Assembly (NCBI GenBank): GCA_022447545.1
Contig: JAKVBI010000032.1
Coordinates: 1 to 47,242, forward strand
Length of the DNA: 47,242 nt
Direction: 5' to 3'
DNA from: Myxococcota bacterium
GTDB lineage: Bacteria; Myxococcota_A; UBA9160; SMWR01
The notes under the pieces are model-generated. The model saw only the letters and a program-made list of their open reading frames with translations, was not told where the DNA came from and did not search any database. The first letter of the stretch is position 1; each line of letters opens with the position of its first letter. The translations under genes and the position numbers were made by a program. Positions 24,538 through 31,831 of this stretch are shown in pieces.

Positions 24538-25779
24538 ATGTCCAAGTACGCACCGTCTACCCTCGATTCCGAAACCGCCCGAGAGCGACTGATGGATGGC
24601 CGGGCATGGGAGGACTTCTGTGACCGGATGAAGGGGCTGGGTGCCGAGATGTTGCGCGAAGACGTGCCTGACAACGAACTCGATCGGGCCGAGGGGTTTC
24701 GCCATCTGACGCGGATGATGTCCTATGCGCTCGATCTGACGGTCGAACACTCGGACGTGGATCGCCCGATCTTCCACGCGCACCCGCGTCTGTCATGGAA
24801 GTGGGGCGGCGAAAACCCGGACAATCTCTATCAACACGCCGCCATTGATGGATCGGCCACCTACCGCATCCACGGGCAACGTGGAACGGCCCACGAGTTC
24901 AGTCTCAGTGCTTCGGCCTGTGGGCCGATGGAGTCCCCGGGTACGGGTTCCCGGCGTGGCCGTGATTCTCTGGTTTTTGCCGAACTCTCGTCACGCGAAC
25001 TCGAGATCGAGGCGGATGGCAGTTTTGAAATCACGGTGAGCCCCGAGCGACACGAAGGCAATTGGTTGCCCAGCCATCCGGAGGTGGGCTTCATCAATAT
25101 TCGTCAGTACTTCTACGACTGGGACCATGACCGCCAGGCGGAGTTCTGGATTGAGCGCGTGGGCTTCGAGGGCACGTCACCACCGCCGTTGGATGCCGCC
25201 AGCCTGGGCCAGCGCCTGGACGACGCGGCGGCCTGGGTCGAACATGGCATGCCCTACTGGACGCAGTGGGTGCAGGACGAGCACCTGGTCTTCCCCCCCA
25301 ACGTCTCCCGCAATAAAGGGCAGGTGGCCGAGGGCGTCCAAGCCATCTCCTACGGCTTTGGTCGGTTCGATCTCGAGCCGGGCCAGGTGATGATCTTCGA
25401 AAGTGAGGCGCCCGTCGCCCGCTACTGGCACGTGGCGTTGCTGAACTTCTGGTTTGAGACCCTCGACCACGTCCATCACCAGTCCTGCCTCAACGGGCAC
25501 CAGATGCACGTGGATGCCGACGGCCGTTTCCGCGCGGTGGTCAGTGTGACCGATCCGGGGGTTCCCAACTGGCTGGACACAGACGGTCATCTCCACGGGC
25601 TGATCCAATACCGGGCGGCCTGGTGGGAGACGGCGCCTGAGCCTGAATGCCGTCTCGTTTCCCTGGAGGACCTGAGGGCCGAGCTTCCGGCGGAGACTCC
25701 GGTCGTGACGCCGGAGCAGCGGCGCGCCGATCTCCTACGCCGCCGCCGTCACGTGCTGCGCCGTTACCACCTCTACTGA
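24538..25779 (+). CDS. DUF1214 domain-containing protein
   Basis: A 413-residue protein without signal peptide or membrane segments. The C-terminal third contains the pattern of DUF1214: ARYWHVALLNFWFETLDHVHHQSCLNGHQMHVDADGRFRAVVS (key parts shown: YW-x4-N-W, N-x-HQ, D-x-DG), then VPNWLDTDGHLHGLIQYRAAWW. These domains have no known enzymatic role. The N-terminal 190 residues include a helical region and an Asn/Trp-rich beta segment. AGGAGAG precedes the ATG by about seven bases. It is the first of three co-directional genes (DUF1214, NTF2-like, CYP142-like P450; gaps of 79 and 56 bases), which suggests a role with the oxidised substrate, perhaps binding or protection. That role is inference. 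Confidence 0.85.
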   Translation: MSKYAPSTLDSETARERLMDGRAWEDFCDRMKGLGAEMLREDVPDNELDRAEGFRHLTRMMSYALDLTVEHSDVDRPIFHAHPRLSWKWGGENPDNLYQHAAIDGSATYRIHGQRGTAHEFSLSASACGPMESPGTGSRRGRDSLVFAELSSRELEIEADGSFEITVSPERHEGNWLPSHPEVGFINIRQYFYDWDHDRQAEFWIERVGFEGTSPPPLDAASLGQRLDDAAAWVEHGMPYWTQWVQDEHLVFPPNVSRNKGQVAEGVQAISYGFGRFDLEPGQVMIFESEAPVARYWHVALLNFWFETLDHVHHQSCLNGHQMHVDADGRFRAVVSVTDPGVPNWLDTDGHLHGLIQYRAAWWETAPEPECRLVSLEDLRAELPAETPVVTPEQRRADLLRRRRHVLRRYHLY

Positions 25780-25858
25780 GCTTTCAGGGGGTGGCTGATT
25801 TGAGCCCTGTCGGAGTAGGTCGTGGGGTACCCTCCCGCAAAGGCAGGAGGTGGGCGAG

Positions 25859-26329
25859 ATGAACGCAGCGGATCTGGTCGAGATCGAGGCCATCAAACAA
25901 CTCAAGGCGCGTTATTTCCGTTGCATGGACGAGAAGCGCTGGGACGATTGGGGTCAGGTCTTCACCGAGGATGCCACCCTGGACACGCGTGAGGACGCCA
26001 AGGATGGGTTCCACGAGGGGAGGAATCGCATTCAGGCCTTCGTGAGTGCTGCGGTGGCTGAAATGATTACGGTTCATCACGGGCATATGCCCGAGATCGA
26101 AATGACCGGCGAACGCACTGCTCGAGGCGTCTGGGCCATGGAGGACTACCTCGAACTCAAGTCCGATGCCTCGTACACGATCCACGGGCGCGGCCACTAC
26201 CACGAGGAGTACGAAAAGGGGGACGACGGAGCCTGGCGCATCAAGTCCCTCAAGCTCACCCGGCTTTGGGTGCGTCACCAGGGGGCCCCACCTCAGGGAA
26301 TCGTGGATTCGGGGGGGCACGGTGGCTGA
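25859..26329 (+). CDS. NTF2-like / SnoaL-like protein
   Basis: A 156-residue SnoaL-like_4-type protein. It begins with VEIEAIKQLKARYFRCMDEKRWDDWGQVFTEDATLDT, the typical helix followed by W-x-x-F-x-D-A, continues with the HHGHMPEIEM strand and TARGVWAMEDYL, and ends with the HYHEEYEKGDDGAWRIKSLKLTRLW sheet. Members of this group include steroid-type isomerases and dehydratases (scytalone-dehydratase-like). The His-His and Asp pair could be catalytic, but that is inference. ATG 25859 is eight bases after AGGAGG; the GTG overlapping the ribosome-binding site is discounted. It sits between DUF1214 and a CYP142-like P450. Confidence 0.9.
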   Translation: MNAADLVEIEAIKQLKARYFRCMDEKRWDDWGQVFTEDATLDTREDAKDGFHEGRNRIQAFVSAAVAEMITVHHGHMPEIEMTGERTARGVWAMEDYLELKSDASYTIHGRGHYHEEYEKGDDGAWRIKSLKLTRLWVRHQGAPPQGIVDSGGHGG

Positions 26330-26385
26330 GGCCCCGGTCTTCCCCGGTGGCTGGTGATGGTTCCACGGCGAGCGGAGGAATCCAT

Positions 26386-27597
26386 ATGTCCGATCATCCC
26401 ACGCGCGACGACATCAACCTGTTGGACCGCCATTTTTATCTCGACCCTCACGAGCGCTTCCGCTGGCTTCGCGATGAGGCGCCGGTGTATTGGGACGCCA
26501 ATGCGGACGGGGGTCTGTGGGGCGTCAGTCGCTACCAGGACATCATGTTTTGCTCGAAGCATCCCGAGCTCTTTTGTTCGGGGAAGAGTTCGAGGCCCGA
26601 GCGGGATTCCTGGATTCCTTCCATGATCAATCTCGATGATCCTCTTCACAAACGCCGCCGGAATCTGGTCAACCGGGGATTCACGCCTCGGCGTGTGGAA
26701 GATCACGAGCCCATGCTGCACGCCTTGTGCGATCAATTGATCGACGACGTGATCGAGCGGGGAGAGTGCGATTTCGTTGCGGACATTGCGCGTTGGGTGC
26801 CCATGGTCGTGATCGGCGACATGTTGGGTGTGGAGCCAGAGGATCGCGGGATGTTGCTGCGCTGGTCCGACGAAATGCTGGGCGGCGGGGAGGTTGCCGA
26901 GATCGAAGACGACGTCGCGCGGCGCGAGCGCACCCGCGAAGTCGTCACCGAGTACATGGCCTATACGAGTGCCGTGATCTCGAACCGCCGGGCGTCACCC
27001 AGGGACGATCTGATGAGCATTCTGGTGGAATCGGTTATCGACGGTGAGAGCCTCGAGGACGAGGAGATTTTGCAGGAGAGTCTGCTGATCCTGATCGGCG
27101 GGGACGAGACCACCCGTCACGTCATGACCGGTGGACTGAAGGCGCTACTCGACCACCCGGATCAGATGCGGTTGCTCCGGGAAGACCCGTCCAAGATTCC
27201 CGTGGCAGTCGAGGAGATGCTGCGCTGGGTGTCACCCATCCAGAACATGAATCGTACCCTCACCCGGGACTACGAGTTCAATGGGCAGAAGTTGCGCGAG
27301 GGCGATCGTGTGCTCCTCCTCTATCCGTCGGGGAATCGGGACGAACGAGTCTTTCCCGACCCCGACGCTTTCGACGTGGAGCGGACCCCCAACGATCATG
27401 TGGCCTTCGGCGGCTTCGGGGCGCATTTCTGCCTCGGGGCGAGCCTGGCGCGGCTCGAGCTGCGTGTTCTCTTCGAGCACGTTCTCAGGCGTCTACCGAA
27501 CCTCGAGTTCGCCAACGCGGAGTCGCTTCCGCTGCGTCCCAGCAACTTCATCGTGGGCATCGAGAAGATGCCCGTGCGCTTTACGCCGGGCGGTTGA
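26386..27597 (+). CDS. Cytochrome P450, CYP142-like
   Basis: A 403-residue P450 that resembles mycobacterial CYP142 over its C-terminal half: LIGGDETTRHVMTGG (I helix, 237-251), VEEMLRW (ExxR, Glu277-Arg280), FDVERTPNDHVAFG and LPLRPSNFIVGIEKMPV. CYP142 oxidises the terminal carbon of the cholesterol side chain; the same substrate is plausible but unproved. The Cys ligand is Cys349. The loop before it reads AFGGFGAHFC, which contains one extra Gly compared with the FGxGxHxC pattern of the other two P450s in this window, leaving Gly at the position seven before the Cys where Phe is expected. GGAGGAA precedes ATG 26386. It ends a three-gene run. Confidence 0.95.
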   Translation: MSDHPTRDDINLLDRHFYLDPHERFRWLRDEAPVYWDANADGGLWGVSRYQDIMFCSKHPELFCSGKSSRPERDSWIPSMINLDDPLHKRRRNLVNRGFTPRRVEDHEPMLHALCDQLIDDVIERGECDFVADIARWVPMVVIGDMLGVEPEDRGMLLRWSDEMLGGGEVAEIEDDVARRERTREVVTEYMAYTSAVISNRRASPRDDLMSILVESVIDGESLEDEEILQESLLILIGGDETTRHVMTGGLKALLDHPDQMRLLREDPSKIPVAVEEMLRWVSPIQNMNRTLTRDYEFNGQKLREGDRVLLLYPSGNRDERVFPDPDAFDVERTPNDHVAFGGFGAHFCLGASLARLELRVLFEHVLRRLPNLEFANAESLPLRPSNFIVGIEKMPVRFTPGG

Positions 27598-27716
27598 TTC
27601 CACCCGTGCAGGGCTCGCTCCAGCTTCCGTCCCGGTGGCCGATGTGCAGAGGGGCGGCGTGTGGAAAATGCGAGGGAGGCGCCGGGTGAGGGTTCAACGA
27701 GGTTGCGGGTGACACC

Positions 27717-29138
27717 ATGGCCGAACGACTGACTGTCATCATGCCCGTCTACAACGAGCGGCACCTCGTCGCCGAGGCCATCCGGCGTGTCTTGGCAGTC
27801 CGGAGCCCCCACATCGAGGAGTTGATGCTGGTGGTCGTGGACGATGGCTCCACCGACGGCACCCGGGAGATTCTGCGCAAGCTCGCCGCCGCCGATCCCG
27901 CACCTTTCGTGCTGATCGAGCACGAGATCAACCAGGGCAAAGGGGCCGCCATTCGCACGGGGATCGCTGAAGCGCGTGGCACAGTGACCGTGATTCAGGA
28001 CGCAGACCTCGAATACAACCCTCAGGACCTCGGGAAGATCATGGTGCCCTTTGTGGCCCACGAGGCTGATGCCGTGTTCGGGTCTCGCTTCCTGGCCTCG
28101 GACTATCGGCGCGTTCTCTACATGCGTCACTCGCTGGGCAACAAGCTTCTGACCTTTCTTGCCAGCGTGATCACCGACCTCAACCTGTCCGACATGGAGA
28201 CCTGTTACAAGGCCGTTCGGACCGAGTTGCTGCGATCTATCCCCATCCGCAGTCATGACTTCCGTTTGGAACCCGAACTCACCATCAAGTTGGCGAAACG
28301 CGGAGCCCGAGTGTTCGAGGTGCCGATCTCCTACGCGGGTCGAACCTACCAGGAGGGCAAGAAGATTGGGGCTCGAGATGGTTTTCTCGCCATCTTCGCC
28401 ATGCTCCACTGGTGGCTCGTGGACGACATCTACCAGAAGGACGAGTACGGTTCGAACATCCTGGTGGATCTGTCGGGCGTTCCCCGTTTCAACCGATGGA
28501 TGGCTCAGGTGCTCCACCCCAGCCTGGGGTCTCGAGTGCTGGAGGTGGGGGCGGGGATCGGTAATCTCAGCCGTCAGTTCATTCCTCGCGAGCGTTACAC
28601 GGTCTCGGACGTAAACCCCCACTATCTGAGCTACCTCCGGAATTTCGCTGAGAACAAGCCGTACATGGAGGTGCGTCGGGTTGATTTGGCCAGCGACGAG
28701 GATTTTGTGGAGCTGGCAGGTGGCTACGACACCGCACTGTGCGTCAACGTGCTCGAGCATCTGGAGGACGAGGCGGCAGGGCTGCGGAACCTCGCCGGCG
28801 TCCTGGACGCCGGAGGGAAGCTGGTTCTGCTGGTGCCCCAGGGGCCGGGCTTATACGGAACCCTGGACGAGGCCCTGGGTCATCAGCAGCGTTATACGCG
28901 CGAGAGTCTGCGCTCCAGCCTCGAGATGGCTGGATTCGACGAGATCGAGATCCAGGATTTCAATCGCTGCACGGTGCCGGCTTGGTGGATCAACGGCAAG
29001 GTGTTGCGCCGGAGGCACTTCAGCCGTGTCCAGCTCAAGTTCGTCAATCACATGACCTGGTTGTTTCGCCTGCTCGAGCCTCTGCTGCCCTGGCGGGGGG
29101 CATCGCTCGTCGCCGTGGCGATCAAACGCCCGAGTTAG
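27717..29138 (+). CDS. Bifunctional GT2 glycosyltransferase / class I SAM methyltransferase
   Basis: A 473-residue fusion. Residues 1-240 form a family-2 glycosyltransferase with VVDDGSTDG (41-49) and the metal site DAD (95-97), similar to the DPM1/GtrB type, and RTYQEGKKI near 209-217. Residues 255-473 form a Rossmann methyltransferase with the SAM motif LEVGAGIGN (275-283), an acidic D after strand 2 (SDVNP) and VNVLEHLEDEAAG (motif for ubiquinone/UbiE-like enzymes). It has no membrane segment, unlike GtrB. The product may be a polyprenyl-phosphate sugar, but the sugar and the methylated group are unknown. It overlaps the opposite DUF3604 gene by 17 bases at the 3' ends. Confidence 0.92.
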   Translation: MAERLTVIMPVYNERHLVAEAIRRVLAVRSPHIEELMLVVVDDGSTDGTREILRKLAAADPAPFVLIEHEINQGKGAAIRTGIAEARGTVTVIQDADLEYNPQDLGKIMVPFVAHEADAVFGSRFLASDYRRVLYMRHSLGNKLLTFLASVITDLNLSDMETCYKAVRTELLRSIPIRSHDFRLEPELTIKLAKRGARVFEVPISYAGRTYQEGKKIGARDGFLAIFAMLHWWLVDDIYQKDEYGSNILVDLSGVPRFNRWMAQVLHPSLGSRVLEVGAGIGNLSRQFIPRERYTVSDVNPHYLSYLRNFAENKPYMEVRRVDLASDEDFVELAGGYDTALCVNVLEHLEDEAAGLRNLAGVLDAGGKLVLLVPQGPGLYGTLDEALGHQQRYTRESLRSSLEMAGFDEIEIQDFNRCTVPAWWINGKVLRRRHFSRVQLKFVNHMTWLFRLLEPLLPWRGASLVAVAIKRPS

Positions 29139-31401
29139 CGCTCGCCTCGTTCCCGGTCTGACGGGGCCAGTCGACGTAGATCGGAGAACTCCAGGCGCGG
29201 GGCTCCGAATCGCTCAGGCAATCGTCCGTCGCGTCATCAGTGCCACAGAGCGTAATGCGAGTGCAGTTGCCGTCGGTGTCGTTCTCGCAGCGGAAACCGC
29301 CGCCATTGATGGTGGGGCGAGCCTCTTCGATGACGCGTGCGTAGTAGACGGTGTCACGTTCCAGCACGGCGTACTCGGGATCCGTGAAGGTGGCAGCACA
29401 GCCGGCGGGGTCGGGGTCGCAAGCGAAGCTACGCCAAGGGTCTTCGATGAGCGGCGCGATGGGCTCGCCGGCTTGGGCCTGTGGGCGGATGCGAATGACT
29501 TCGATGCGCGTGATTTTTCGCCGTTCGTCGGAGGGGTTGTAGCACTCTCCCTTGCACAGGCGGGTGACCTCCTCCGGGCTGAGTGCGCCGGTCGCGTAGT
29601 CGGGGCAACCCGGTTTCTGGGCGAAGGACCCGGCGGCGCGCACCTGAAAGATTGGAGCGGTTCCCATCTCGACCTCGGCGCCCATGGGAACAGAGCGTCC
29701 ACGCGAGCCCGGGGGGTTGAGGAGGTCGAACCAGAGCAGGATGCGCGGGCCACTGGTTCCATAGGTCTCTCGCCGTTGCAGGGCCTCCCAGATGGATTCG
29801 CGGTCGCGCCCGTTCGCATGGGTGGCGACGAGCCCGCCCGTCAGGAAAAAGGAAGCCTGACGTTCCATCTCGAAGAGTTGGAAGGCCTGGAGCCCGCTGG
29901 ATTCGCGGTCGAAGGCCACGGCTTTGCTCGCTCGCTCGGTCTTGGGCGGAGTCATGACGGCACTCAAGGTGCTTTTCGGCGGGCGGTTGGTGGATTCCGT
30001 GAAACCCCGGCGGGAGACCTCCTTGTAGCCAGTGCCGGGGCGGGCGAAGTGGTTGTCACTGGAGGCTAGAAACCCGAAGCGGAAGCGGCGGGGGGCGGAA
30101 GTGTCGGCCGGGTCGTCGAAGTTCGTCAAGGCCGCGATGTATTGGGCGGAGCCGCCGGGTCGGAAGTTGAAGGCTGGCTGCGCGCAATCGCGGCATTGGC
30201 CTGCATCGAGCCACTCGGAGGGCTCGTAGCCGGGAATCGTGAGGTGGGCCTGAAGGCCGGCTTGAGCGGCCAGGTCGCGGGCATCGGCGGCACGGGTTTC
30301 GCACTCAGCGGGATCGGTTCCATCTTCCAGACAGCGTTGCTCGATGATCTCTCCCGCTCGCCAACAACGCGGCAGATAGTTGGCGCGTGGTGCAGGGCAG
30401 GTGACATGGCCATCGGGGTCTTCCTCGATGCCGCGCCAGTCTCGATATTCCTCGGAATTTCCGTGACCCGAGTAGATTTCGAGCAGGGTCTGGCGGTCGG
30501 GGTCGTGCATGCGCGTGGCCAGCTGCTTGGCCCAGTCCGTGCCGGTTGGGCCGTACATCCCCCAACTCGTGCCATGGGGGATCACGATGGAGTCGTGTCC
30601 CCATTCGTCGAGTTTGCGGAAAAGATCGGCGGGCGTTTCCGCCAACTCGCGGCAATCCGGTAGCAGGTCGGGCGATGGAACTCCGTCGGGGCAGGTTGGA
30701 ACGGCCGCGCGCTCCTGGAAGAAACGGGCCATGTCATGGGTGCGTCCCCCTTCGCTCAGGGCCAGCGCGCCCAAGGCGAGGGTAGGGGGCACGGAATTGC
30801 TGGTTGCACTGGCGGTAGATCCGGCGCCGATGGGGCGAGTCGGGATACGCGCATCATCGGTGTGGGCCAGGACGACGTTCTTGTGGCCGAAATGGTCCTC
30901 GGGGGTCGTGCCGACCTGCGTCCACTCCCAGCCGAGGAAAGCCACGGTGTCCGGGTTGGTCGGGTCTCCTGCGATTTCGTTGCACTGGCGGATCGAATCG
31001 ATGGTCTCCTCCCAGACTCGAGGCGTCAGGCCCGAAGCGTGATCATTGATGGACCAGAAGTCGAGTGCCGAGCAGAAGCGTGCGTAGTCGCAGGCATCCG
31101 ATTGGGGATGCGACCCCTCGCCGTCGAGTGCCGGCATGCTGATGGCGAAAGCATCAAAAGACACGGTGGTGTGTACGTGGAGATCGCCGAACAGGATCTG
31201 CTTGTCGCTATGGGCCCCGATGTCTTCGGCACTGGCGCGTGTTTGAGACTCGACGGCAGTGACCACCTCGCCGGGACGGCGCTCGGGGTGGGGGGTGCCA
31301 GGTCCCTCGTGGAGACCGAACCAGCCCTTGCCTGCCGCCCAGAGCAGCGCGACCCCCAATGCGATGGCGACTCCCAACCCTGCAATGATCTTTTGTCTCA
31401 A
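29122..31401 (-). CDS. DUF3604 protein, membrane-anchored
   Basis: A 759-residue protein with an N-terminal hydrophobic segment (residues about 5-24) that acts as signal or anchor, so the rest is probably periplasmic. The DUF3604 domain starts with LFGDLHVHTTVSFDAF (His75 and His77, PHP-like metal site) and DFWSINDHASG, and later has GHKNVVLAH, IVIPHG and SSDNHFARPGTG. Such proteins are probably metal-dependent phosphoesterases or hydrolases, but no activity is known. Cys-rich spots (CRAGEIIEQRC, CRDC) may form disulfides in the periplasm. The start is TTG at 31401, supported by GGAGG seven bases upstream. It reads toward the GT2-methyltransferase gene and is divergent from the MoaD-type gene. 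Confidence 0.9.
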   Translation of the reverse strand: MRQKIIAGLGVAIALGVALLWAAGKGWFGLHEGPGTPHPERRPGEVVTAVESQTRASAEDIGAHSDKQILFGDLHVHTTVSFDAFAISMPALDGEGSHPQSDACDYARFCSALDFWSINDHASGLTPRVWEETIDSIRQCNEIAGDPTNPDTVAFLGWEWTQVGTTPEDHFGHKNVVLAHTDDARIPTRPIGAGSTASATSNSVPPTLALGALALSEGGRTHDMARFFQERAAVPTCPDGVPSPDLLPDCRELAETPADLFRKLDEWGHDSIVIPHGTSWGMYGPTGTDWAKQLATRMHDPDRQTLLEIYSGHGNSEEYRDWRGIEEDPDGHVTCPAPRANYLPRCWRAGEIIEQRCLEDGTDPAECETRAADARDLAAQAGLQAHLTIPGYEPSEWLDAGQCRDCAQPAFNFRPGGSAQYIAALTNFDDPADTSAPRRFRFGFLASSDNHFARPGTGYKEVSRRGFTESTNRPPKSTLSAVMTPPKTERASKAVAFDRESSGLQAFQLFEMERQASFFLTGGLVATHANGRDRESIWEALQRRETYGTSGPRILLWFDLLNPPGSRGRSVPMGAEVEMGTAPIFQVRAAGSFAQKPGCPDYATGALSPEEVTRLCKGECYNPSDERRKITRIEVIRIRPQAQAGEPIAPLIEDPWRSFACDPDPAGCAATFTDPEYAVLERDTVYYARVIEEARPTINGGGFRCENDTDGNCTRITLCGTDDATDDCLSDSEPRAWSSPIYVDWPRQTGNEASANSGV

Positions 31402-31470
31402 GCCCGATCCTCCCTTCGCTTTGCTTCGAATCCCGGCCCGGGCTCCAGAACTTCGAGGTCAGTGCCGCGC

Positions 31471-31496
31471 ATTCTACCGCGCGGCCGCGGTAGACT
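31471..31496. promoter_or_regulatory. Inverted repeat carrying two divergent -10 elements
   Basis: TCTACCGCG (31473-31481) and CGCGGTAGA (31486-31494) are perfect nine-base inverted arms separated by CGGC. On the plus strand TAGACT (31491-31496) and on the minus strand TAGAAT (31476-31471) look like -10 elements, one per arm. They would drive the MoaD-type gene (ATG 31552) and the DUF3604 gene (TTG 31401). One repressor bound at the palindrome could control both genes. Confidence 0.5.
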
Positions 31497-31551
31497 CGCC
31501 GTCGTCACCCTTCCTGGCTTCGGGCCTGGCCTGGATGGCGCTTGGAGACCG

Positions 31552-31806
31552 ATGCTCGTTCACGTCCGTTTGTTCGCGAATCTACGGGATCGGTTTCCCC
31601 GCCAGGACCGGGGTCGGGGCGACCTGGAGCTCCCCCACGGGTCCAGCTTGCAGGACGTGATCGATGCCCTCGAGATTCCCGACCGGTACGCACAAATGGT
31701 GTTGGTCGATGGTCAGCAATCGCCGCGGCCCGTGGAGGCGCGTCGTGCCGTGGTGCTTGCTGAGGGTCAGGTGGTGAGCATCTTCCCGCCGCTGGCTGGG
31801 GGCTAG
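31552..31806 (+). CDS. MoaD/ThiS family sulfur-carrier protein
   Basis: An 84-residue beta-grasp protein ending in the diglycine LAGG needed for adenylation and thiocarboxylate formation. Landmarks are HVRLFANLRDRF, GSSLQDVIDAL, and EGQVVSIFPPLAGG, the last typical of MoaD and ThiS. The partner proteins (MoaE, MoeB/ThiF, ThiG) are not nearby, so the pathway is open: molybdopterin synthesis, thiamine synthesis or another thiocarboxylate reaction. A molybdopterin enzyme is present at 8270, but 21 kb away. GGAG is five bases before ATG 31552. It is convergent with the AsnB-type gene (25-base gap) and shares a palindromic promoter region with the DUF3604 gene. Confidence 0.85.
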   Translation: MLVHVRLFANLRDRFPRQDRGRGDLELPHGSSLQDVIDALEIPDRYAQMVLVDGQQSPRPVEARRAVVLAEGQVVSIFPPLAGG

Positions 31807-31831
31807 GGGAAGAGCCAGGGCGTGTCGGTGG

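Noticed and set aside
27396-28760. 454-residue antisense frame across the P450 end and the GT2 gene
   Set aside because: It crosses two unrelated conserved genes and shows no family features.
29473-31806. Plus-strand frames opposite the DUF3604 gene, one reaching into the MoaD-type gene
   Set aside because: Only the last 84 codons (from 31552) are a real protein; the rest is the shadow of DUF3604.
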